64,000 bases of DNA from Marinobacter panjinensis (GTDB lineage: Bacteria > Pseudomonadota > Gammaproteobacteria > Pseudomonadales > Oleiphilaceae). Positions 27,853 to 35,193 of the stretch are shown piece by piece; the stretch's first letter is position 1, and each line of letters opens with the position of its first letter. A model generated the notes under the pieces. That model worked only from the letters and a program-made list of their open reading frames with translations, ran no database searches and was not told where the DNA came from. The translations under genes were made by a program, and so were the position numbers. The stretch is taken from positions 124,001-188,000 of the forward strand of contig NZ_SZYH01000001.1 in the NCBI RefSeq assembly GCF_005298175.1. The letters are read 5' to 3'.

Positions 27853-30036
27853 GTGTCAGACCTTAACTTTTTCGTAACCTGCCCCAAAGGCCTGGAGTAT
27901 CTGCTGGAGGATGAACTGCGCACCTTTGGTATGGATCCGGTCCGTAATGCACCGGCAGGTGTCTGGGCCAACGGTACCCTTGAGAGCGGCTACCGTGCCT
28001 GCCTGTGGTCGAGGCTGGCTAACCGGGTCATCCTTCACCTTGCCGATGTAGACGCCACCTCCGGCGACCAGATGCTCGGCGGCGTGACGGATCTGGAGTG
28101 GCAGCAGCATATTCCCGTGAATGGCAGTTTTCGTGTCAATTTTGTGGGCCAGAACGAGGAGATTCGCAACACTCAGTTCGGCGCCCAGCGCGTAAAGGAC
28201 GGTATTGTCGACCGTCTGCGCAGTGCCAGTGGCCAGCGGCCCTCGGTCGATGCAAAGAATCCGGACGTTACCGTGTCTGCCCGCCTTAATCGCGGGACGT
28301 TGTCAGTGGGCATTGAGCTCAGTGGTGACAGTCTGCACAAGCGGGGCTACCGCACGGAAAAGGGCGCTGCGCCTTTGAAGGAAAACCTCGCGGCGGCATT
28401 GCTGACCCGATGCGGCTGGCCGGAGATCGCCAGAGCCGGAGGCGACTTCATCGACCCCATGTGTGGCTCGGGCACGCTGGTGATTGAAGCCGCCATGATG
28501 GCACTGGACCTTGCGCCCGGCCGTAAGCGCGAGTGCTTCGGGTTTGAGCGTTGGCTGGGGCACCAGCCGGATCTTTGGCTGGGGCTCCGCCAGGAGGCCG
28601 AGAAACGTGCCTACGAAGGCAAGCAGGGAATCGACGGCCGGGTGCCATTGTTCCTCGGTTTTGACCAGGACCGGGGCGTGATCCAGACCGCCCGAAATAA
28701 CCTGCAGCGCGCGGGCCTTGAAAGCATAGTGACGGTCGAACAGCGGGCCATCGACGAATTTGCCCGGAATGAGAGCTGGGCCGAGACTGGCCTGGTGCTG
28801 GTAAATCCTCCCTACGGCGAACGCCTGAGTGAGCGCAAGGAGCTCGGCAACCTGTATCGCAGCCTGGGTGAAGCCGTGAAAGCTGCGTTACCGGGCTGGC
28901 GGCTGGGTGTGTTCACCGGTGCCCCTGAATACGGAAAATCCGTAGGCCTGCGCAGCTACAAACAGTATCGTCTTTACAATGGCAAATTGCCGGCACAGCT
29001 GTTGCTGTTCACCGTGGACGATATGAGTTCGATGACCCCCAGGGAACCAGATGTGCCTGGCGAGGTAACGCCCCGTATTGCCAACGAAGAGCGAGCGGCC
29101 ATGCTCCGCAACCGTCTGAAGAAAAATCTGAAGACGGTCGGCCAGTGGGCCCGTAAACAGGGCATTGGCTGCTACCGCCTGTACGACGCCGATATGCCGG
29201 AGTTTGCCCTGGCCATCGATATCTATGAGGGCCGGGTGCACGTCCAGGAATACGCAGCGCCCAAGTCAGTGGATGAGCGTTCCGCACGGGAACGGCTTGC
29301 GGAGGCACTGGCGGTGATTCCGGAAGCCATCGGCGTTGAGCGCGAAGCGATGGTCTGCAAGCAGCGCCAGCGACAGGCCGGCACCAGCCAGTATGAAAAA
29401 CAGGCGGCCAGCGGTGAGTTTTTCAATGTTCACGAGCATGGGTGCGTACTGAAGGTGAATCTCAAGGACTACCTGGATACCGGTCTGTTCCTGGACCATC
29501 GCCCGGTGCGGCACTGGATTCAACAGCATGCAGCTGGCAAGCGGTTTCTGAACCTGTTCTGTTATACCGGTGCAGCCACGGTTCATGCAGCCGTAGGCGG
29601 TGCGACCCGTTCACTGAGTCTGGATATGTCGAAGACCTATGTGAACTGGGCGGAGGAGAATCTGGCGCTCAATCGTGCCGATGCTTCCCATCATCGGGTG
29701 GAGCAGGCGGATTGTCTGGCCTGGCTGGCGGCCAAACCCTCCGGTGACCAGCGGTTTGACCTTATCTTCATGGATCCGCCCACCTTCTCGAATTCAGCGC
29801 GGATGGCCGGAGTGCTGGATATTCAGAAGGATCACGGGCGGCTGATCCGGCAGGCGATGCGGCGGCTAACGTCTGAGGGGTTGCTGATTTTCTCGACCAA
29901 TTTCAGGCGCTTCAAGCTGGATGAGAGTCTGGAAGAAGAGTTCGCCATTGAAGAGGTGACCCGCGACACACTTGACCGGGATTTTCAGCGCAATGCGCGG
30001 ATTCACCGGTGCTTTCATATCAGAACTCATATTTGA
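27853..30036 (+). CDS. rlmKL: 23S rRNA m2G2445 / m7G2069 methyltransferase
   Basis: This bifunctional rRNA methyltransferase modifies two guanines near the peptidyl-transferase centre. The 727 residues include an N-terminal THUMP domain (about 45-155), the RlmL methyltransferase with NPPY at 318-321 (MCGSGTLVIEAAM as the SAM site) and the RlmK half with LNLFCYTGAATVHAA and the DPPTF motif near 641-645. The start is GTG with CAGGAG upstream. Length equals the fused RlmKL form. The 3' end overlaps the convergent outer-membrane gene by 17 bases. Confidence 0.96.
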   Translation: MSDLNFFVTCPKGLEYLLEDELRTFGMDPVRNAPAGVWANGTLESGYRACLWSRLANRVILHLADVDATSGDQMLGGVTDLEWQQHIPVNGSFRVNFVGQNEEIRNTQFGAQRVKDGIVDRLRSASGQRPSVDAKNPDVTVSARLNRGTLSVGIELSGDSLHKRGYRTEKGAAPLKENLAAALLTRCGWPEIARAGGDFIDPMCGSGTLVIEAAMMALDLAPGRKRECFGFERWLGHQPDLWLGLRQEAEKRAYEGKQGIDGRVPLFLGFDQDRGVIQTARNNLQRAGLESIVTVEQRAIDEFARNESWAETGLVLVNPPYGERLSERKELGNLYRSLGEAVKAALPGWRLGVFTGAPEYGKSVGLRSYKQYRLYNGKLPAQLLLFTVDDMSSMTPREPDVPGEVTPRIANEERAAMLRNRLKKNLKTVGQWARKQGIGCYRLYDADMPEFALAIDIYEGRVHVQEYAAPKSVDERSARERLAEALAVIPEAIGVEREAMVCKQRQRQAGTSQYEKQAASGEFFNVHEHGCVLKVNLKDYLDTGLFLDHRPVRHWIQQHAAGKRFLNLFCYTGAATVHAAVGGATRSLSLDMSKTYVNWAEENLALNRADASHHRVEQADCLAWLAAKPSGDQRFDLIFMDPPTFSNSARMAGVLDIQKDHGRLIRQAMRRLTSEGLLIFSTNFRRFKLDESLEEEFAIEEVTRDTLDRDFQRNARIHRCFHIRTHI

Positions 30037-30646
30037 AGCCGGTTGAGAACTGGAAGGTGTTGGCACCGGTTTCGGTATCTTCAAACAGCCGGCCGCCTTC
30101 CAGAACGATGAAACCGTTCTCCACCACCTCGAAATCCAGACCCAGAAGCCAGCTGACGCTGAATGAGCTGTCCGGGTATTCGTTTGCGAGGGAGGCGTAA
30201 GGAGAGCGGTCATCCGGATCCGCCTCACGGGCCTTGCCGAGAGGGGTGAGAGTGGCGACCCCCTCAATGTGTGAAAACCCGAATTGGGCGTAGATGTTGG
30301 CGTAGTCGGTAACCGGGTAGTGGCCGCCGATGTACCAGCTGGCGAAGTATTCGATGTCCAGTTCCAGCTCGTTGTCGATTTCGCCGGTGGTTGTGCCCGC
30401 GCCTGCGCGGATTTCCACGTGGAAATGATCGGAGATGTGTGTGCCGAGCACCATGGAGCCGGTGGAAGACATGGTTGTTTCCAGGGTGTTCTGACCGACA
30501 GAGCGGTGGTTGAGGGCCGTTGCCAGGAGCCCGACGTAGGTCATGCCTTCGCGGGATTTTTTATCCTGGGCAATGGCAGTTGTGGTGGCCAGCAGTGCTG
30601 CCATGAGCAGGGCAGCCGTGGGGATATCTCGCAACAGCATGTTCAT
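30020..30646 (-). CDS. outer-membrane beta-barrel protein of unknown function
   Basis: The precursor has 208 residues with a signal peptide (MNMLLRDIPTAALLMAALLA, cleavage after AIA-Q). The mature part is rich in alternating strands and glycine/aromatic residues and ends in KYEF with a terminal phenylalanine, the usual signature of outer-membrane barrels recognised by BAM. Size fits an eight-stranded OmpW/OmpA-like barrel. I do not recognise a specific family. It converges with rlmKL, overlapping by 17 bases. Confidence 0.75.
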   Translation of the reverse strand: MNMLLRDIPTAALLMAALLATTTAIAQDKKSREGMTYVGLLATALNHRSVGQNTLETTMSSTGSMVLGTHISDHFHVEIRAGAGTTTGEIDNELELDIEYFASWYIGGHYPVTDYANIYAQFGFSHIEGVATLTPLGKAREADPDDRSPYASLANEYPDSSFSVSWLLGLDFEVVENGFIVLEGGRLFEDTETGANTFQFSTGFKYEF

Positions 30647-30760
30647 TGTTATCGGGCTTCCTGGCGTTGTCGGATTCCGACAGATTCTGCCTTCTGTAAC
30701 TGTTTGTTACGTCGACACAAGTCACAGTTCGCCCTGCTCGCAGTGCTGTCTGAGGTAGAG

Positions 30761-31240
30761 CTACTCGATGAGGCCTTCTTCCCGGGCAATCAACAGCAGT
30801 GCGAAAACGCCGTTTTCCGGCAGCTGGGGCTCAAGGCCCTCGTCTGACAGCAACTGGCGACGGCGGTCGTCCAGGTCTTCCCGCGGCATGGAGGTGACCA
30901 GCTCTTCAATCCCCGCGATTTCGAACGGGGCGTCCATGCTGACGGCCGTGAAGATAAGGTCCACGAGAATTTCGTCAGGGTCCATGCCATCGACGTAAAC
31001 GGTCTGGTCGGGCAGGTCCTGGTGGAGTTCCTGGGCTAGTTCGATCAGCGGTACGCCCTGTTCCTCCAGGTAGAGCAGGTCAATGTCGCCCAGGTCGGCG
31101 TCTTCCGGTATCCACTCGTCGGCGGGAGCGATGACGACGGTTTTCATCTGCCCGTCTTCCAGCGACCAGGCCATGGCCACAGGAAACAGAACGTCGTCGG
31201 TCTGGCAGTATTCGATATCGAGAAAACGTGGTGTGGGCAA
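30761..31240 (-). CDS. acidic hypothetical protein, weakly RNase-H/exonuclease-like
   Basis: This 159-residue acidic soluble protein has no signal peptide. The frame is open further upstream, but a TTG at 31240 preceded by GGAGAG gives the product starting (M)PTPRFLDIEYCQTDD, which I prefer. The opening strand FLDIEY resembles the DxE motif of DEDD exonucleases, and VYVDGMDPDEILVDLIF could be a second strand-helix unit. The closing H/Y-xxx-D motif is not evident, so catalysis is doubtful. I do not recognise the family; a fold relationship is speculation. It is divergent from the M18 aminopeptidase. Confidence 0.55.
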   Translation of the reverse strand: MPTPRFLDIEYCQTDDVLFPVAMAWSLEDGQMKTVVIAPADEWIPEDADLGDIDLLYLEEQGVPLIELAQELHQDLPDQTVYVDGMDPDEILVDLIFTAVSMDAPFEIAGIEELVTSMPREDLDDRRRQLLSDEGLEPQLPENGVFALLLIAREEGLIE

Positions 31241-31354
31241 GGTACACTCTCCGGGTAGCCGGGCTGCACACTCTGGCAGCCGTTTTGTACGGATATGACG
31301 TCGGGCGCCATCATGCCATACTGGCGCCGCTATTATCAGTTTATCAGGGACATC

Positions 31355-32647
31355 ATGGAACACGCTGAATTTAACAACGATCTGCTCGAATTTCTGAACG
31401 CTTCACCTACGCCCTGGCACGCCGTTGCGACCATGAAGCAGCGGCTCGACGAGGCCGGTTTCAAGGCACTGGACGAGAAAGAAGACTGGAACCTGGAGGC
31501 AGGTCAGGGCTACTACGCCATTCGCAATGGCTCGTCCATTGTGGCGTTCCGCACCGGTCGCCGCGACGTGGCCGAGGCCGGCATTCGCATGGTGGGCGCG
31601 CACACCGACAGCCCGTGCCTGAAGGTAAAACCGAACCCGGAACTGCGCCGTAAGGGCTATTTCCAGTTGGGCGTGGAAGTCTATGGCGGCGTATTGCTGA
31701 ATCCCTGGTTTGACCGCGACCTGTCCCTCGCCGGCCGGGTGACCTACGTGGATGAATCCGGCCAGGTAAAAGACACCCTGGTGGACTTCCGCAAAGCCGT
31801 TGCCTACATCCCCAGCCTGGCCATTCACCTGGACCGGGAAGCCAACAGCAACCGCACCGTGAACCCACAGACGGATCTGCCGCCCGTGCTGATGCAGGTG
31901 CCGGAGGAGGACACCACCCTCTTCGCTGATCTGCTGAGCGAGCAGCTTGTCCAGGAGCAGCCGGGCATCCGTGTCCGCAAGATTCTGGGTTATGAGCTGG
32001 GCTTCTACGATGCCCAGCCGGCGTCGATCGTGGGGTTGCGCGGCGATTTCATTGCCTCGGCAAGGCTGGACAACCTGTTGAGCTGTTTCATCGGCCTGCA
32101 GGCGCTGATCGGGTCGTCAGGGGAGGAACCGGCGTTGCTGGTCTGCAACGACCACGAGGAGGTCGGCAGCATGTCCGCGGAAGGCGCGCAGGGTCCCTTC
32201 CTCTCTGCAGTTCTGGACCGCTGGTGCGGCAAGGGCAGGGCACGTGCAATTGCCCGTTCCATGATGATCTCTGCGGACAATGCCCACGGCGTTCATCCCA
32301 ACTATCTGGACAGGCATGATGAGAATCACGGGCCAATCCTGAACCAGGGTCCGGTGATCAAGGTCAACCACAACCAGCGCTACGCGACCAACAGCCGCTC
32401 AGCCGCGCTTTATCGCCACATCAGTGATGAACTGGAGCTGCCATGCCAGACCTTTGTGGTGCGCAGTGATATGGGCTGTGGCAGTACGATTGGCCCGCTG
32501 ACCGCCGGCAACCTGGGAGTGACAACACTGGATATAGGTGTGCCGCAGTTTGGCATGCATTCTATTCGGGAAATGGCCGGAACCAGGGATGGCGTAACGC
32601 TGTTCAGGGTGCTGCGGGAATTCATGCAGCGAAGGGAACTGCTGTAA
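31355..32647 (+). CDS. apeB: M18 family aminopeptidase (aspartyl aminopeptidase type)
   Basis: A cytosolic dizinc aminopeptidase of 430 residues. M18 features are present: the N-terminal LLEFLNASPTPWHAVATMKQRL, the metal-ligand VGAHTDSPCLKVKP (His-x-Asp), NDHEEVGSMSAEGAQG with the catalytic glutamate, the SADNAHGVHPNY segment, and the C-terminal Met-Gly-Cys-Gly-Ser motif DMGCGSTIGPL. The ATG at 31355 is preceded by CAGGGA; earlier in-frame starts lack this. The stop is 1 base from the 3' end of a tRNA-Asn on the opposite strand. Confidence 0.93.
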   Translation: MEHAEFNNDLLEFLNASPTPWHAVATMKQRLDEAGFKALDEKEDWNLEAGQGYYAIRNGSSIVAFRTGRRDVAEAGIRMVGAHTDSPCLKVKPNPELRRKGYFQLGVEVYGGVLLNPWFDRDLSLAGRVTYVDESGQVKDTLVDFRKAVAYIPSLAIHLDREANSNRTVNPQTDLPPVLMQVPEEDTTLFADLLSEQLVQEQPGIRVRKILGYELGFYDAQPASIVGLRGDFIASARLDNLLSCFIGLQALIGSSGEEPALLVCNDHEEVGSMSAEGAQGPFLSAVLDRWCGKGRARAIARSMMISADNAHGVHPNYLDRHDENHGPILNQGPVIKVNHNQRYATNSRSAALYRHISDELELPCQTFVVRSDMGCGSTIGPLTAGNLGVTTLDIGVPQFGMHSIREMAGTRDGVTLFRVLREFMQRRELL

Positions 32648-32648
32648 G

Positions 32649-32724
32649 TGGCTCCCCGAGCTGGGCTCGAACCAGCGACAAACGGATTAACAGTCCGTTG
32701 CTCTACCAACTGAGCTATCGGGGA
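32649..32724 (-). tRNA. tRNA-Asn (GUU), second copy
   Basis: It is identical over all 76 bases to the tRNA at 17983-18058, with acceptor TCCCCGA/TCGGGGA, anticodon GTT and encoded CCA. It has its own promoter at 32745-32773. Its 3' end lies one base from the stop of the convergent aminopeptidase gene, and no hairpin plus T-run terminator is visible there. Confidence 0.97.
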
Positions 32725-32744
32725 ACAGAGTCGGAATGGCGCGC

Positions 32745-32773
32745 ATGATAGGCACTTTCCCGGGTTCAGTCAA
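32745..32773 (-). promoter_or_regulatory. sigma-70 promoter of tRNA-Asn (second copy)
   Basis: On the minus strand TTGACT (32773-32768) is separated by 17 bases from TATCAT (32750-32745), followed by the GC-rich discriminator GCGCGCC. The layout matches the promoter of the first tRNA-Asn. Confidence 0.82.
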
Positions 32774-32797
32774 CCCCCTGAATTGAAAGGTTAAATT

Positions 32798-33763
32798 TTG
32801 TACTACCACTTTCTGGACTACAAACCACCGCTGTGGTTGCGCAACGGCCATATCCAGTCGATCTGGCCGACGCTGTTCCGCACGGTAACGGTTGCGGAGC
32901 CGGAGCGGGAAGTATTGCCCACCGACGACAACGACGAGCTGCACCTGGACTGGTATCGCCAGGGCAGTGACCGGCTGGCGGTGTTGTCCCATGGTCTGGA
33001 AGGACATAGCCGGCGCCCGTATATGCAGGGTCTGGCGCGCGCACTGTTGGATGACGGCTGGGACGTGCTGGCCTGGAATTTCCGCTCCTGCGGCGGCGTG
33101 ATGAACCATCAGCCCCGCTTCTATCACAGCGGTGCGACGGGCGATCTCGACCGCGTGGTGACGCACGGGCTCGGCAAAGGGTACAAAACGGCCTTTCTCT
33201 CCGGTTTCAGCATGGGCGGCAATCTCACCCTGTTGTACCTGGGGCAGCAGTCAGAACAGGTGGACAGCCGGATCTGCGGAGCCATTACCTATTCCGTGCC
33301 CTGTGACCTTGCCGGCAGTGCCGATACCCTGGCCTTGCCCAGTCGGCGCATCTACATGCAGCGCTTTCTGCGGGATCTGCAGGTGAAGATGGAAGAAAAA
33401 TCGAAGCGGTTTCCCGACCTCATTGACGTCGAGGGCTTCGACACTATTCGAAGTTTCCATGAATTTGATGATCGCTACACCGCTCCGTTACACGGTTTCC
33501 GGGACGCGCAGGATTATTGGGCGAGCTGTTCGGCACTCTGGAAGCTGAAAGACATTCGCGTGCCGTCGCTTATCGTCAATGCTGCGGATGATCCGTTTCT
33601 ATCGCGGCGGTGTTTCCCCGAATCCCGGGAACACCTGGGCGCCCACGTTCGGCTAGAATCGCCCCGGTGGGGCGGGCATGTCGGCTTTGTCGAGCACGCC
33701 CGGGACGGATATTACTGGTCAGAACGCCTTGCTGTGGCGCATGCCCGGGAGCTGCTGGCATGA
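32798..33763 (+). CDS. alpha/beta hydrolase of the YheT type
   Basis: The 321-residue cytosolic hydrolase belongs to the YheT/UPF0017 group. It shows the family opening PPLWLRNGHIQSIWPTLFR, then LSHGLEGHSRRPYMQGLA and NFRSCGG. The nucleophile elbow is GFSMGGN, the acid is in NAADDPFL and the histidine in WGGHVGF, giving a complete triad. The start is TTG at 32798 with GAAAGG upstream; the next methionines are too far inside the domain. Substrate is not known; esterase activity is a family inference. It ends shortly before the convergent TesA-type gene. Confidence 0.88.
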   Translation: MYYHFLDYKPPLWLRNGHIQSIWPTLFRTVTVAEPEREVLPTDDNDELHLDWYRQGSDRLAVLSHGLEGHSRRPYMQGLARALLDDGWDVLAWNFRSCGGVMNHQPRFYHSGATGDLDRVVTHGLGKGYKTAFLSGFSMGGNLTLLYLGQQSEQVDSRICGAITYSVPCDLAGSADTLALPSRRIYMQRFLRDLQVKMEEKSKRFPDLIDVEGFDTIRSFHEFDDRYTAPLHGFRDAQDYWASCSALWKLKDIRVPSLIVNAADDPFLSRRCFPESREHLGAHVRLESPRWGGHVGFVEHARDGYYWSERLAVAHARELLA

Positions 33764-33773
33764 AGCAGGGCGA

Positions 33774-34406
33774 TTAGTGGCGCAGCATGGGTTCCAGCAC
33801 CGGCCAGATGTTCTCCAGTAACTGGCCCTGGGCCTCGGCTGTCGGGTGGATGTCATCATCCTGCATCATGCCTTCCTGGTCATAGATGCCATCCAGGAAG
33901 AAGGGCACCAGTTCGGTGTCCTGTTCGTCCGCCAGTTCCGGATAAATCTCTGCGAAGGCGCTCGTGTAGCGCTGGCCATAATTGGGAGGAATCTGCATGC
34001 CCACGAGCAGTGCCCTGGCGCCGGCTTCATTCACCTGCTCAATCATGCTGGACAGGTTGCGGCGGATAACCTGAGGCGGGAAGCCCCGCAGGCCGTCGTT
34101 GCCCCCGAGTTCGATAATGACAATGTCCGGCTCGTTTTCATCCAGCAGTTTTGGCAGGCGACGCAAGCCGCCGTCGGTGGTTTCTCCGCTTATGCTGGCA
34201 TTTACCACCTGCCACTGGTCAAGGCCTTCTTCGTCGAGGCGCTCCTTCAACAGGGCGACCCAGGCTTCCTCGGTCTGCACGCCATAAGCTGCACTGAGAC
34301 TGTCACCAAAAATCATCAGTGTGTTCTGGCTGGCCTGTGCTTGCACACCAACACAAATTAAAGCGATGAAAACTATTGATCTCAGGCGTAAAAATACCGT
34401 ATGCAT
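33774..34406 (-). CDS. tesA: periplasmic SGNH arylesterase / thioesterase I
   Basis: A multifunctional lysophospholipase/thioesterase of the SGNH (GDSL) family with 210 residues. The signal peptide MHTVFLRLRSIVFIALICVG ends near AQA-S. Block I is FGDSLSAAYGV (nucleophilic serine), block III is GGNDGLRGFPP, and block V is DDIHPTAEAQ with the catalytic Asp and His. The start at 34406 gives a standard export signal. It is divergent from a YbbA/YbbP-type ABC transporter, the same arrangement as E. coli tesA-ybbAP. Confidence 0.92.
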   Translation of the reverse strand: MHTVFLRLRSIVFIALICVGVQAQASQNTLMIFGDSLSAAYGVQTEEAWVALLKERLDEEGLDQWQVVNASISGETTDGGLRRLPKLLDENEPDIVIIELGGNDGLRGFPPQVIRRNLSSMIEQVNEAGARALLVGMQIPPNYGQRYTSAFAEIYPELADEQDTELVPFFLDGIYDQEGMMQDDDIHPTAEAQGQLLENIWPVLEPMLRH

Positions 34407-34458
34407 AGAGTAGTTGTTTCCAAAAAACCGTTTCCAATAAACCCGATGTGGAGAACCC

Positions 34459-35193
34459 GTGAGCGACCTGAGTGAGCACAAATCGGATAGTCAGCGCCCC
34501 ATCCTCAAAGTCAGCGACCTGACCCACAAGGTTAGCCTGGAGACTGATACGTTGACGATCTTGCAGGGGGTCAGTCTGGAAATCAACCGCGGTGAATCCG
34601 TGGCGATTGTCGGGCGCTCCGGTTCCGGCAAGACGACCTTGCTGGGTCTGTTGGCAGGGCTGGATACACCCTCGGAGGGCACGGTTGAACTGGATGGTTC
34701 GGTGATCAGCCAGCTCAGTGAGGACGAACGTGCAAAACTCCGGTCCCGTCGGGTGGGTTTTGTGTTCCAGTCGTTCCAGCTATTGCCGGCTTTGACGGCA
34801 CTGGAGAATGTCATGCTGCCGCTGGAACTCGGCGGATTTGACAGTCCGGAAGCAAAGGCGAAGGAATTGCTGGAGCGGGTAGGGCTTGGTGAACGGCTCT
34901 CCCATACGCCCCGGCAGCTTTCCGGCGGGGAGCAACAACGTGTTGCCATCGCCCGGGCTTTTGCGTCAGAACCCGCCATCCTGTTCGCGGATGAGCCCAC
35001 GGGCAACCTGGACAACCGCACTGGCGCGGATGTGTCAGATCTGTTGATGACACTGAACCGGGAACAGGGCACAACGCTGGTCATGGTTACCCACGATGAA
35101 CGGCTCGCCGCCCGCTGCGTCCGCCAGTTCAATATTGAAGCCGGTATCCTGACGGAGCCGACCACCTCAGATCAGCCGGAAGCGGTGAACTGA
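34459..35193 (+). CDS. ybbA: ABC transporter ATP-binding protein (YbbA type)
   Basis: This 244-residue ATPase is in the LolD/MacB group. Walker A is GRSGSGKTT, followed by the Q-loop VFQSFQLLPALTALENV, the signature LSGGEQQRVAIARA, Walker B ILFADEPTGNLD, and the H-loop VTHDERLA. The GTG start has GGAGA upstream. It overlaps the permease gene by one base, forming one unit. E. coli YbbAP with TesA has been proposed to act on hydrophobic compounds in the envelope; substrate here is unknown. Confidence 0.92.
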   Translation: MSDLSEHKSDSQRPILKVSDLTHKVSLETDTLTILQGVSLEINRGESVAIVGRSGSGKTTLLGLLAGLDTPSEGTVELDGSVISQLSEDERAKLRSRRVGFVFQSFQLLPALTALENVMLPLELGGFDSPEAKAKELLERVGLGERLSHTPRQLSGGEQQRVAIARAFASEPAILFADEPTGNLDNRTGADVSDLLMTLNREQGTTLVMVTHDERLAARCVRQFNIEAGILTEPTTSDQPEAVN

